Notes: generated by a model from the letters alone, not told the origin. Counted from the first letter of the stretch, positions 36,401-51,400 are shown. The stretch: DNA of 64,000 bases from Maylandia zebra (GCF_041146795.1 NC_135175.1:36586669-36650668), one strand, 5' to 3'. A program made the numbers and translations.

Positions 36401-39400
36401 GAGGGTGGTGAGAGCACAGTGCATCACCAGGACTGAATTGCCAGCTATGCAGGATCTCTGTAGACACCGCTGCATGAGCAAGACGCAGCAGATCCTCTCT
36501 GATCCCAGCCACAGACGTTTCATGCTCCTGCCATCCGGCAGGCAGATTAGGAACATTCAGACCTGCACTAGCAGACACAGAGACAGTTTCTACCCACAAG
36601 CTATCAGGCTTTTGAACTGTTGACATTTTACACACACCATTACACACTCACTACAAATACTGGATTCTAAACACTGTCACTTTAAACCACAGACACAGAT
36701 GAACAGAACCATAGGTCAAAACATGAGTGGAGCACAGAAAGGAATTGGGAAGAATACCAGAGGTGCAAAACACCAGCTACTAGTAGATCGAACAGTCAGC
36801 TGAGACTGCAAGACCAGGTTGATCAACCCGTGCACTGCCTGAATTGATCACAAGAAGGCCTATGACTCAATGTCCCATGCCTGGGTCCTGGAATGCCTTC
36901 ACCAGGAGCAAGTCCCCATCAATTGTGGGATGTATCAAGGAGATGCTCTGTCAGGACAAGGCGCATGCACACGCATCGACCAGCAGTGAGTGAGAGCTTG
37001 GTATCCTAAGTTTTTAAGTTCTTATCATTTCTTTTCGTTTCTATCAATGGCATGTGTTTTGGTTGAAGGAAGTGACAGTTTTCTTACAAAGTGACACAGG
37101 CTCCACAACAGTAAGAACGTCGTGGATTCTTTTTTCTTCATTGTGGTTGGATTTCTACTGTGCTGGCTTGTTTCCGATGATGTGGGCGAGGCCGTGAGTC
37201 ATCTGAGGATTGTTTACTCCCGCAACGAACTGTTACAACTTAACTTACTGTATGATGGTAAGGTCAGTCGGTTTCCCCTGCGGTCTGTTATCCTTGGAAA
37301 TGTTCAGTCTCTTAGGAACAAGCTGGATGAACTCCAGGGAAAGGTCAGGTTCCAGAAAGACTTCAGGGACAGCTGTGCAATGGCTTTTTCCGAGACATGG
37401 CTGACAGAGCTGGATCAGGATGCCGATTTTTCAATTGACGGTTTTTGAGCTCCCTTTCGCCGAGATCGGGATGCACGGGTAACAGGGAAATCTCAAGGAG
37501 GGGGAGTATGCTTGTATGTGAACAAATGTTACTGTAGCGCTGTGACTGTTAGAGAGTGTATTTGTACACCAGATGTTGAACTTCTATCTGTGTCACTGCG
37601 CCCTTTTTATCTCCCTCGTGAGTTTCCACAACTTTTTATAACCGTAGTTTACATTCACCTGAGTGCTCACCCCGCCTCCACTTGCAGCATCATTTCAGAC
37701 ATAGTGCAGAAGCTGCAGGCGCTCTCTCCTGATGCACCAAACTTTATAATGGGGGACTTTAACCATGTCTCCCTTAAATCAACTTTGGGCAATCTGTATC
37801 AATATGTATCCTGTCCTACCAGACGGGATAAAATGTTGGACCTTTGTTACGGATCGGTGAAGAATGCTTATAAATCGCTCCCGCTTCCTCCTCTGGGATC
37901 TTCTGACCATAACTGTGTGCATCTTCTGCCCATCTATAAAACTGTCTTAAAACGAGAGAAGACAAAGACTAAGGATGTTGACATATGGTCAGAAGAATCT
38001 GTGCTTACCTTGCAGGAATGTTTTAAGTGTACAGATTGGGAAGGTTTTATTCAGTCTTGTGGAGATGATCTCGACACTTTGGTGGATGTTACTAGCTCTT
38101 ATGCAGTATTTTGTAAAGACATGATTATACCCCGTAAGCGTGTTAAAGATTACGCTAACAATAAGCCGTGGGTCACTAAAAGCGTCAAATCCTGTTTAAG
38201 TAAAAAGAGACAGGCCTTTAAAGAGGGGCTGTTACCGATTTTCAGACAGCCACCAAGGAAATGAAAATTGAGATCTTGAAAGCAAAACAGAGCTACAAAA
38301 ACCTTCTTGAAAGCAAATTTGCTGCAAAAAATTTGGGGTCTGCCTGGACTTGTATGAAAACCATAGCAGGGTTTCAAAATCCCCAGAGCAGCAGTCAGGT
38401 CATTTTAGATGGTTTTAATTCAGACAGAGATTTAAATGCTTTAAATGTGTTTTATGCTCGTTTTAGTTCTTCTGATTTTAGCGAGAATATTTTGGAACTG
38501 AAACAGAAACTGAGAGATACTCAGCACTTTATTATTGAACTCAGTGATGTTAAAAAGGCCTTTCATACAGTCAATGTGAACAAGAGCCAGGGTCCTGATA
38601 ATGTTAGTGGCCGTCTAATTAAATCTTGTGCTGAAGAACTCAGTCTTATATTTCAGGTTATTTTTAATAAATCCTTGCAAACACAACATGTGCCCTCTCT
38701 TTGCAAAGAAGCAGTCGTGGTTCCTGTCCCTAAATCTAGTCGTCCAAAAATTCTAAACGACTTCAGGCCTGTTGCCTCACTTCAGTTGTAATGAAAGTGT
38801 CTGAAAAAAATCATCAGAAATGTGATTATGAAAGAGGCTGAACATCAGCTCGATCCAATGCAGTTTATATACAGGCCCAATAGAGGAGTGGAGGACGCAT
38901 TTTTGACTTTACTAAATCTGATTCTTAAACATGTAGAGAGTAAAGAGAGTTTTGCAAGACTTCTTTTCATTGACTTTTCTTCGGCTTTTAATACAATACA
39001 GCCCCATATTTTAATTAAAAGACTTTTGGAACAGTTTGAAATCAGGAAAAACCTGGTTTGCTGGATTTTAGATCATTTAACTGACAGGTCACAAAAAGAA
39101 TAAATCGCCCTTATTATTCACTCTCTATACAAACATGTGTCAGGGCAGACATGAAAACAGGGCCATTATTAAATATGCAGATGACTCTGTTATTGTCAGC
39201 TTTCTGAAAGAGGGTGAAACTAACCACGGTCCAGTCATTGATGACTTTGTTCAGTGGTGTGTGGAGTTTTATCTCCAGCTGAACATATCTAAAACAAAAG
39301 ATATGGTTGTTGACTTTAGGAAACAACAAAATGGGTACGCAGTCACTTTAATTAAAGGTCCGAAAATAGAGCAAGTACAATCATATAAATATCTTGGGAC

Positions 39401-42400
39401 CATAATCAATGAAAAACTGAACTTTGATCAAAATTGCAAATCAGTTTGTAAAAAGGGTCACCAGCACCTTTATTGTCTTAGGAAACTTGCTCATTTCCAC
39501 ATTGACCAAAAAATTTTAACTTTGTTTTATCGTTCTTTTGTTGAGTCTGTTTTATCCTTTTGTTTGGTGGCATGGTTCGGTCAGACCTCTGTCACAGAGA
39601 AAAACTCTAAATCAGATAGTGAGATGGTCCAGTTGTCTGATAGGTGAGCTACAGTCTTGTTTAGCCTCCCTGTACTCTGAGCAGGTACAGAGGATGGCTT
39701 TATCAATCCTTAAAAATGGTTCCCATCCTCTAAGGGATGAATTTCAGCGTCTTTCCTCAGGACGGAGGTTTCTATTTCCAAGATGCAGGACAAAGCGTTA
39801 TAAAAATAGCTTTGTCCCTGTTGCTGTCACTGAATTAAATAAGAACTGTTTTTTTGATTTGAAATATTAAATTACTATATATGTGCCACAGTGAGGTTTA
39901 TATCTTTAGGTATGTGTGTTTTTGAAGGGATGCCAAATGCTGTCATTTTTCTGTAAAGCGAATTTACCTTGCCTTTGGGTATAAATAAAGTTACCTTGAC
40001 CTTGTCCCCACTGCTGTTCTGCATAGGCATGAACCACTTGAGTGAGCTCACCAACAAGACTGGCTACAAATACCGACTACGTAAGGGAGCACTTGTCAGC
40101 AACCTCCTGTACATGGATGACATCAAGCTGTATGCCAAGAGTGAATGAGACATCGATTCACTGATCCACACCACCAGGATATCCAGCAATGACATCAGAA
40201 TGTCATTCAGACTGGAGAAATTTAGTCGGATGATAAGAAAAAGAAGGAAGGTAGTTAGAACTGAGGGGATTGAATTACCAAAAGCAACATTGCAGACGTA
40301 GAGGACAGCTACAAATGCCTGGAAATCCCACTGGCAAATGGGAACAATGAAGAGGCTGCTAGGAAGGTCTATTACAACAGGTAAGACCCCAGGTGCAGGC
40401 TGTGTAAAGATGCCCCTGAGACAATCCAGCACATAACAGCAAGGTGCAAGATGCTTTAAGGCAGGGCATACATGGAGCACCATAACCAAGTGGCCGGCAT
40501 AGTGTACAGAAACATTTGTGCCGAATACAGCCTGGAAGTCCCGAGGTCAAAAGGGGAAGACGCCCCCAAGGGTGGTGTAGAATGACAGGGCCATGATCCT
40601 GTGAGACTTACAAATACAGACGGACAAAATGGTGGTGGCTAACCAACCGGACATCGTGGTGGTAGACAAACAGAAGAAGACGGATGTAGAGATAGGTGTA
40701 GCGGTTTCGACTGACAGCAACATCAGGAAGAAGACCCGCCCAAACAGAAGCACTGTGAGCAGAAATGAGTGAAAAACAAGTGACAAACTTCTTAATGTAA
40801 AAGGAAGGTCTTTAGAACCTAGGGGATCAAAAGGGTAAAAAACACCTAAACAAGGACTAGCTTGAGCACCTATGATGACGTGATTTGCTTTGTCTAAGAC
40901 AATTTAGTTGCAGTGGTAGGAAGCGTTTAGGGAAACAGTTGCATGCATGTCCTGGAGGTATTGTAATTATCTGGCATGGATTTATTTTATTTTTGTTTGT
41001 TTGTTTTTCATTCCTGCAAGATCTTTTGACTGGAAGTTTGTGTGAGTAGGATCAAGGCCTCTGTTTATTTTGTATTTTTGGTCACTACATAAACAGCAAA
41101 CACAGCTCCTATCTGGAGAAAAAGTTCTTCTGCTTTATCTCTGGCTCGTTTCTTTATCCTCCATCTCTCTTTTGTTTAGGAGCCACTAAAAGCCATTAAT
41201 GTGCAGTCATTCCTGTTACAAACTTTTTGTGTTTCACAGACTGCTGTTTGAGTATTGAACTTCAAACGAGAGTCAGATATGAATTTTAAATTTTTGAATG
41301 GTACACAGTTAATCAGGGTATCCTTTTGCTGAATTAGAAAAGGTAAGCCGGAAGGCACGCTGTGAAGGGGCACATGTGGGAAATGGTTAAGTATCACTGT
41401 TTGAAGGTTTGAATGTGAACATTGTTCTGCTACAGTCAAACCAGAGAAGAAGAAAACAGACTTTACCATGAACATCCTCAGTGTGGATCAGTATAATATC
41501 AGCCTGATGTCTGCAGTTTAGTGTCAGCACAACTTTCACATCATATTCATCTCAGCACAACTAAAACATGCTGACTGACCTCAGAGTTTCAAGTCCACAT
41601 CCTGGACTCTCCAGGAAACCACACAGATGCTTCACTCCTGGATCCTGCAGGTTGTTATTGGAGCTCAAGTCGAATTGTTTCAAATGGGAGGGGTTGGACT
41701 TCAATGCTAACCCCAGAAAGCTGATATCTGACAAACCACAGCGCTTCAATCTGTATGAAGAATGAAAGATGTAAGTTTATTAGACAAAGTGCTTGAAATC
41801 ATTCAGTGTTTCATCATCTGTTCAGAGCTGAAGAAGGTTCAGAATGTAGAAGTTTAGAAAATGGAAACTCTCATAAAAACAGGACAAAGACTTGAAAAAG
41901 TCGTGCTTTTCCTTCCAGGAACCACATGGCTTCACTTTTAAAGGTGAAGTGTGAAAGAAACGGACATATTTGAAGTCCAACACCTTTTTCCAGTCACATT
42001 ATTAAAGCAGACAAACTACAAGCTCATTTTCATTCCAACAAGTCATCTTCTGACCTGGACTAACAACACTGGTCTCTATGTGCAGCTGGCTGTGAGACCA
42101 GTGCTCAGGGAGCGTCTACAAAGGGCAACACTGAAAGAACATCACACACTCGTTTGCTTCCAGCACTTTCACACAAACATCTACCGTCATTATTGTCACC
42201 AAACTCTGTGGATCCCTTATTGCAAATTCAAATGGTCAGAAAAAAGAGGGTTATGAGGAAATATGATGGAATGTTATGTATTAGCAGCAAGTTATTGAAG
42301 CATTTTCCATTTTCAATTCAATTCAATTCAATTTTATTTATATAGCGCCAAATCACAACAAAAGTCGCCTCAAGGCGCTTCATAGATACAGAGAAAAACC

Positions 42401-45400
42401 CAACAATCATATGACCCCCTATGAGCAAGCACTTTGGCGACAGTGGGAAGGAAAAACTCCCTTTTAACAGGAAGAAACCTCCAGCAGAACCAGGCTCAGG
42501 GAGGGGCGGGGCCATCTGCTGCGACCGGTTGGGGTGAGAGAAGGAAGACAGGATAAAGACATGCTGTGGAAGAGAGACAGAGGTTAATAACAGATATGAT
42601 TCAATGCAGAGAGGTCTATTAACACATAGTGAGTGAGAAAGGTGACTGGAAAGGAAACACCCAGTGCATCATGGGAATCCCCCGGCAGCCTACATCTATT
42701 GCAGCATAACTAAGGGAGGATTCAGGGTCACCTGGTCCAGCCCTAACTATATGCTTTAGCAAAAAGGAAAGTTTGAAGCCTAATCTTGAAAGTAGAGATA
42801 GTGTCTGTCTCCCGAATCCAAACTGGAAGCTGGTTCCACAGAAGAGGGGCCTGAAAACTGAAGTCTCTGCCTCCCATTCTACTTTTAAATACTCTAGGAA
42901 CAACAAGTAGGCCTGCAGAGCGAGAGCGAAGTGCTCTAATAGGCTGATATGGTACTACAAGGTCATTAAGATAAGATGGGGCCTGATTATTTAAGACCTT
43001 GTATGTGAGGAGCAGGATTTTGAATTCAATTCTGGATTTAACAGGAAGCCAAAACAGGAGAAATCTGCTCTCTCTTTCTAGTCCCTGTCAGGACTCTTGC
43101 TGCAGCATTTTGGATCAGCTGAAGGCTTTTCAGCGAGTTTTTTAGGACATCCTGATAATAATGAATTACAGTCGTCCAGCCTGGAAGTAATAAATGCATG
43201 AACTAGTTTTTCAGCGTCACTCTGAGACAGGATATTTCTAACTTTAGAGATGTTGCACAAATGGAAGAAAGCAGTCTTACATATTTGTTTAATATGTGCA
43301 TTGAAGGACATGTCCTGGTCAAAAATGACTCCAAGGTTCCTCACAGCGTTACTGGAGGCCAAGGTAATGCCATCCAGAGTAAGAATCTGGTTAGATACCA
43401 TATTTCTAAGCTTTTCAGGGCCGAGTACAATAACCTCAGTTTGATCTGAATTAAGAAGCAGAAAGTTAGCGGCCATCCAGGTCTTTATGTCTTTAAGACA
43501 TTCCTGCAGTTTAACTCATTGGTGTGTGTTATCTGGCTTCATGGACAGATAGAGCTGGGTGTCATCTGCATAGCAGTGTAAATGTATGCTATGTCTTCTA
43601 ATGATGCTGCCTAAGGGAAGCATGTATAATGTAAACAGAATTGGTCCTAGCACTGAACCCTGTGGAACTCCATAACTGACCTCAGTGTGTGAAGAGGACT
43701 CTCCATTTACATGCACAAATTGGAGTCTATTAGATAGATATGATACAAACCACTGCAGCGCAGTACCTGTAATACCTACAGCATGTTCTAATCGCTCTAA
43801 TAGGATATTATGGTCAACAGTATCGAACGCTGCACTGAGGTCTAGCAGGACAAGCACAGAGATGAGTCCACTGTCAGAGGCCATAAGAAGATCATTTGTA
43901 ACCTTCACTAAAGCTGTTTCTGTGCTGTGCTGAGCTCTGAAACCTGACTGAAACTCTTCAAATAAACCATTCCTCTGCAGATGATCTGTTAGCTGTTTGA
44001 CAACTACTCTTTCAAGGATGTTTGATATGAAAGGTTGGAGATTGGCCTATACTTAGCTAAGACTGCTGGGTCTAGAGATGCTTTTTGAGTAAAGGTTTAA
44101 CTACAGCCAGCTTGAAGGCCTGTGGTACATAGCCGATTATTAGAGATAGGTTGATCATATTTAAGATCGAAGAATTAATTAATGGCAGGACTTCTTTGAG
44201 CAGTTTTGTAGGAATGGGGTCTAAAAGACACGTTGATAGTTTGGAGGATTTAATTTTTACAAATTAAATACCATTGCATACCGACGACATTGAAAAAAGG
44301 CACATAAAATTGTACACATTTTAGATCTGAACTTGTTGTGTGCTGTGTGTACATACACAACAAACATATTTTCTTTTTTCAGAAAATTCCTTCTCAAAAT
44401 AACCCACTTGAAAAAAATCAACACCAAGAGACAATGACTTAGTCCTGATGTTTCTAAACAAGAAAGGAAAAAATAGTGACTGTGGGTTCATCCAAATCTC
44501 ACAGAAAGCAAAAGCAGGGAGAATTTCATGGTTTAATCCAGGAGTTGAAACTGTAACTTCTTTGTTGCAGAAACCTACAGTAGGATGATTGTTTTTGTTT
44601 AAATCAACCAAATTGCCTGAGTTAGTTAAGGATATACTTCATCCACTGACAGCCTCAACACAGCATTTAATCTGTTATTAGACTCAATTGGTTTCTCTCA
44701 AAGGCCTGGTCTTCTGAATCGCTTTTTTTCTGGTCCCTCACCCAGGACCAATTTGCCATGGGAGACCCTACCAACATAGCCCCTGGGATCCCTTGGACAC
44801 ACAAACCCCTCCACCATGATAAGACAGTGATTTGCGGATAATGTTGCGTGGAGATCAGGGGCAGTACCCCTGGACTGGCAGACCGGGGTGGTGGTCCCCA
44901 TCTTTAAGAAAGGGGACCAGAGGGTGTGTTCCAACTACAGGGGAATCACACTCCTCAGTCTCCCTGGGAAAGTCTATGCCAGGGTGCTGGAGAGGAGAGT
45001 TTGTCCGTTAGTCGAACCTCTGATACAGGAGGAACAATGTGGTTTTTGTCCTGGTCATGGAACCCTGGACGAGCTCTTTATCCTCTCAAGGACACTCAAG
45101 GGCGCATGGGAGTTTGCCAAACCAGTCTACATGTGTTTTGTGGACTTGGAGAAGGCATTTGAATGTGTCCCTCGGGGGGTCCTTTGGGGGGTGCTCCGAG
45201 AGTATGGGGTGTCTGGCCCATTGCTAAGAGCCACTCAGTCATTATACGTTGCAAGAGCTTGGTCCGCATTGCCGGCAATAAGACGGACTCGTTCTTGGTG
45301 CGTGATGGATTCCGCCAGGACTGCCCTTTGCCACCGATTCTGTTCAGAATTCTGCCACTTGGCTACGATAGGCGTAGCCAAGTGGCGGAAGGCTTTCACT

Positions 45401-48400
45401 CCAGTGGTCTCAGGATCTCATCTCTACTTTTTTCAGATGATGTGGTTCTGTTGGCTTCATCAGGTGATAGCCTCCAGCTCGCCTTGGAAAGGTTCGCAGC
45501 CGAGTGTGAAGCGGTGGAAATGAGAATCATCACCTCCAAATCTGAGGCCATGGTCCTCAGCCGGAAAAGGGTGGAGTGCCCACTCTGGGTCAGGGACGAG
45601 ACCCTGATCCGAATGGAGTTTAGTATCTCGGGGTCTTGTTCACGAGTGATGGGAGAAGGGAGTGGGAGATCGACAGATGGATTGGTGCAGCGGCTGCAGT
45701 GATGCGGACGCTGTACTGGTCTGTTGTGGTGAAGAGAGAGCTGAGTGTAAAAGTGAAGCTCTCAATTTACAATTTGATGCAGGTACTGTCAGACTGAATG
45801 AGAGTGTTACCCAACAAAGTCAGGTTAGCCAAAACATTGTGGTTAACAGTCCTGCCAGGGTTCCACAGAGAGCGACGAGAGGTGGACCAGAAGGATTGGA
45901 TTGGCTTGGAATTATCCTGATGAAAATTCTGGCGGGAGAGCTGATAAATGTACTTTTGGCGAGGGAGGAAAACGATATCCGTGTGGAGATGAAGAACAGC
46001 CGTCGGTGGAGCAGCCAGGGAAAATCAGAGTAGGAGGAGCTCATTGGCTGTGTATTGAAGTCCATTACCAGGTCGACAGATCGATGACACAAGGATAAAG
46101 ACTCACACAGACTGTGTGTAGATCCTGGGAGGCCACATCGCGGACAGGAGCAGACACTGGTGGGCCGTACAGACAGGAAGAGGGGAGGATGGGGATGGAA
46201 GAAGCCGGGACGCCGGTAGAGGATATCAGTGAGTAGCAATAACATCAGCAGGAGCAAGGGGTATCAAGAGCAAGGGGGCAAGTAGGAAATAACAAGAAGC
46301 AAGTAGCATGGGTAGAAAGCAGGAATAGCGAAGAAAAGTAGCGAGAGGGTTAGCGGTGAGTAGAGGCAGCAAGTCGCGCCAGTGTTCACCAGCCTTATTC
46401 ACATCCCTCATACACTCTACAGCCTCATCAGTACTGACTTCATCTTCACTGACTCATGGAGCACAATATGAACCTGTGAAGGCTGAAAAACTGTCCTCCC
46501 AAATCTCCCCATCCCCACTACACTTCTGTCAGCCTTCAAGTGAACCCTGCTCAAGTCTGTCACTTTTATTTGGAGCCAAAAGGGAAGACTGTTGTTCAGT
46601 CATTCATAAAGACACCACATTTCTGAAAGCACTCAAACTTCTTCACATTTGTCTTTAGAGACATTCTGAACAATTAGGAACTAAAGACAGTTTCAAACAT
46701 TAATCAAAGATTTGAAATATAGAAAAACAACAGCTGCAGTCAGTGAACTCACCTCAGAGTCTCCAGTCGACAGTTTGGACTCTCCAGTCCAGCACACAGA
46801 AGATTCGCTCCTGAATCCTGCAGGTCGTTGTAACTCATATCCAGCTCTGTCAGATGGGAGGGGTTGGACTTCAGAGCTGAGGCCACAACTTTACAGTGAG
46901 TCGCTGAGAGTCGACAATTGGTCAGTCTGTGATTATAGAAAATATAATGTGCGTTATTATAAAGCCTGCTGCTGTCAGATACGACTCTTCATGTCGACAC
47001 GCAGGAAAAATCTGCTGACTGTTACCAAATGGAGCAGTAATCTCATCACTGGACAATAATGATGGATGAACTCAGAAGTGCTGATATCATATCTGATTTC
47101 AGACTAAAAAGGAACCAAAAGAAACAACCATCATGACTCAGAAACCTTGGTTCAGAACTGCAGCAGGATTTCCAGGCAACATGACATCTACTACAGCAAC
47201 ACGTTCTCACTCCCAAAGCGTAACATTCTATGCTAGGTGACAAATCGTCGGTATAATACGCTTCCAGGAAAACCCATCCCATTTTACGAGTCAGAGTCTG
47301 CACCAAAATAAGAAATGTTGATGGTGAGGCAGAAGTTGAAGAAAAGTGAATCAGACAATGGCTGAAGCACTTGAAACATCACTCTTTTCTCTGCCAGTAC
47401 CACCTTCCAAACAAAGACTCCACTGTAGCAGCATTGTAGGCGTAAACAAGCGTAAACATAAGAGCAGCTTACACTGCTTGATGTTGAGAATTGAAAGAAT
47501 TAATTATTCTGATTCGGCATTCCTGACTGAGGGTTTCTGACTGAGGTTTATGTCTGTGAGGGTGAGGGTAGTAATCTTCTTATTAATGTGTGATGTTAAA
47601 TGCAGGAAAGCATTAGCATTAAGTACATTTACTGCTTTCAGAATAAAGGAAAACATTTTCAGCCATAGCGCTATGAGTCACAGGTAAATATATTTACAAC
47701 AATGTATGATTCAACCTGCTGAAATTAATTAGCAGACATAAGTCCCCAGGTTTCATCTAAACTTACATCAACTCTTTTTCACATTTTCAGGGTTTTAGCC
47801 CTGAGGAGGATCAACCCCCGCAAGGTAGCAGAACCAGATAACATCCTGGGACAAGCCCTTAAAACCCTCTACTACATGGCTTTTTAATTTTGGGGGAAAA
47901 AATATTTCTCCCTATTTTGGGGGAGCTTTAGGGTCCCTGATAATATATCAATCATAAAATTTGACTGTCACTCCCTGAAAGCTCACTGTCCTCACTTTCT
48001 GAGGACAGAAAGTGCACATTCCCTTGGTTTCTGTCATGGTCCGGGTGAGCACGGGGTTTTTCCACTCCGCTGGGTTCTACCTTCAGGCAGAGACTCCAAT
48101 CAGCTTCCACACCTGGTTCCAATCAAGTCACCTGCATATAAGACCAGCATTCACAACAGACCTCTGCCAGATCTTCTGCTAACCCATGTCAGTGCTAGGC
48201 TGCGAACCCCTTGTGAGAACCCTCAACTACTGCTTTTTCCCTCACCGTGTTTTCTTTGTCATAGGACCCACCTGGCAGTCACGTTTCCCGAACTACTCTC
48301 ATCTCCGCCTGGACGCTGGTTCTGTCATCTGGTTTCTTCCTCTCCACCATCGGACTACACCTGCCTGCCTCCCTGCCAAGTCCCTCACTCCACGCATATT

Positions 48401-51400
48401 CTGGATCCTCTCTGGACACTCCTCACCCGGAACCCCCTGGACACCCCTTCCTCGCATGACACTTTAAACCTGCAACGCTGACTGCGTACCTCCATCCAAG
48501 CCGCTGCCCCTTTTTTCCATCCGTGAAATCCAGCACCTAGCCATAGCACTCAGTTTCATGTTCACAGTTTGGCCTCACAGTTCACAGTTCATAGCATTTC
48601 ATAATTCATAGCATTCATAGTCTCCTGTTGTGTAATTTCACTAGACACTTGTAAATAAAGCACTGTGTTCACGCCCGTTTGCCTCCCTCTGTGTCTGCAT
48701 TTGAGTCCACACCCACAGCCGGGCCCTCTCGGCCGTAACAGTTTCCTTCCATAAAAGGTATTTACATCCATGTCCTGTAATTATGAGTAGATTGTAAAGT
48801 AAAAAACATTGACTATGATCATATAAATGCAAACAAACACATCTCTACACACATATGCAAATGCATTATATTGCCTGAAAAAAATTGATGATGACTGAGT
48901 CAGACTAATGTACACCAGCTTTCACTTTCAAACCATTTCCTAGTCTGCTTCTCTTCACTGTTAAAGGTTTTGTAACAAAAAAGTAATCCAACACCTTTAA
49001 CCACCATTTTAAACCCATGACTCATTTAAAGTACACATACAGTAACAATTATTGTAAAAATCTGAAAAAAAGCCAGATATCACAATACTCTATCACGTAA
49101 GAATTATGTGCCATATATCTAGTAAAAATCACAAATAACAGGTAATGTAAAGATTAATGTTTCGTACACACCACACCACCACCACCAGTAGAAGGCGAAG
49201 TGCAGGTGAAGTGTCTTGCCCAAGGACACAACGACCAAGACTGTGGGAGCCGGGCTCGAACCGGTAACCTTCTGATTACAAGACGAACTGCCAACTCTTG
49301 AGCCATGATTGCCCCTTAAAGTCAAAAGTGTGGACACACCTTCTCATTTAATGTTTTTCTTTATTTTTACTACTTTCAGCATTGTAGATACATACAGAAG
49401 GCATCAAATATATGAAGCAAGATATATGGAATTACTTAGCAAAAAAAAAAAGAAATTGATAAATAATGCTAAATATATTTTATATTTAAGATTTATTAGC
49501 CACCCTTTGCTTTGTTGACAGCACTTCTCTCAATGAGGTTCAATGAGGTTCATGATGTAGTCACCTGAAGATGGCCTGGCCTCTACAGTGACTTGACCTA
49601 AATCCAATGGAGATGGTTTAGGATGGGATGGACCCCAGAGTGAAGGCAAAATGACCAACAAGTGATCAGCATCTCTGGGAACTCCTTCAAGACTATTGGA
49701 AAACAATTTCAGGTGACTACCTCAAGAAGCAAATGTGGCCCGGTTGGTCACAGCCTGAAAAAGGGGCATTAGCCCAGCCCCTGTAAGCCCACCACCGACA
49801 GGAGTCGCTGTAGGGGTCAAGTGCAGTGTGTCTTGGGTAGTGGTCAAGGGCAGAGACCCTGGAAGACAATCCCCAGCTACCAAGTCTGGTGATTGAACCT
49901 TGAAAATCACCTCTGGTGTGGAGGGAGCCTGAGCTAGTGTGTGAGACTGAGAGGTACTGGCTAGATACAGTTGGCTACCTCAATGCAGAGCATGGGCTCT
50001 GGAATCAGTCTCCTGGAGAGTGGCTGAACTGTAGCAGAAGAATTCTGCTATTGACAGATGATGTGGTTCTGTTGTCTTCCTTAGGTGGTGGCTATCAGGG
50101 ATAGGTCTGTGACCTAGTGTTTTGAGTTTATTTTGTGATTTTGAGTTTCTCATGTTAAGTTTGTGATAATAAGTTCTTGTATTAGTTAGGATTTAATTGT
50201 GGATTATTCTAGATTTTGTTTCATCTTTGCTTCCTTAGTTTAGGTGTCATGTTTCCTGTCCAGACATGTGTTTCATGTCTTTGTTGTCATTCAGCGGCTG
50301 TGTGAAGGCAAGAGAGGACCCAAATGCCGCCTTAAAGTCTGTGCTATCTGTGCTGTTGTGTTGGTATGTGTCGGGCTGTGAGCTGAAAAGCTACAGCTGG
50401 CTGTATGTGTACAGCAACCGTGTGTGAAAAGTGGCCTATAAAGAAACATCATCATGGAAACATCATTGGATCTGCCGTGATATGTTTACAATGGGACTTT
50501 TGCTCCTGAACCTCTGCGCACAGCGTCTGCAAATCGGGGCTGTACGAAGTCACTTGCATCTTTACGCAGGACTGTAAGCTGTCGTCTGTGAGGCATGAGC
50601 GGTGTTTGTTTTTAACATAGTTCACGGTGGAGAACAGCTGCTGACATAATGTGGATCCGAAGATCCATAATTGGCCTACCTGGGGTTGAAAGTCTCGATA
50701 AATGCATGGCATTTCGGCGGGTACACGGGCTTCCGCGAGTGTGATACTTATTTTGAGCGATGAAAAAATAATAGAATATAATTTTATTTTATATTTCAAT
50801 ATCACACTAATCTTCCAATTTAGAACTACAAGTTAAAAAAGAACTAATATAAATAAAATACACTTCAGCTAAATACTTCTAATTTATTTTCCCAAACCAC
50901 GCGGAGCCGCAGGCTGCCGACCCCTGCCCTAGAGGGATGACGCAACATGGAACAAAGGGATATTCTGATTTTGTGATTTTGTTTTTCGAGTCCGAAAACA
51001 AAATAACCACAAAAACTGGAGCACAGGCAGCAAATCAAAATCAGTTCGGGAGGCCGACCCGGAGGATGGCATCACAATAGTGTGAAACAGTTCAGTTCAG
51101 GAGGCCGACCGTGTGGACGGCAACGGCGGCGACATGAAAACAGTTCAGGGGGCCAACCGTGCGGACGCCAACGGCGGCGACGTGAAAACAGTTCAGGGGG
51201 CCAACCGCGCGGACGCCAACGGCGGTGGCGGGGAAACAGCTGACGACAGAGCTGAAGGTCGGCCGTGGGGAAGGCAGCGGCGGCAACGCAGGAGAAGGAG
51301 ACGACAGTGCTGATCCATAGGCCGCCCACGACAACGATGACATCCGGCTAGGGGCCCAGAAAGTGGCCAGCAACGCTGAGGTGCTGGATGTACCTTGCAC

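Noticed and set aside
49160..49318. tRNA gene on the - strand
   Set aside because: A and B boxes are present but no complete cloverleaf or acceptor stem; it is a SINE head.
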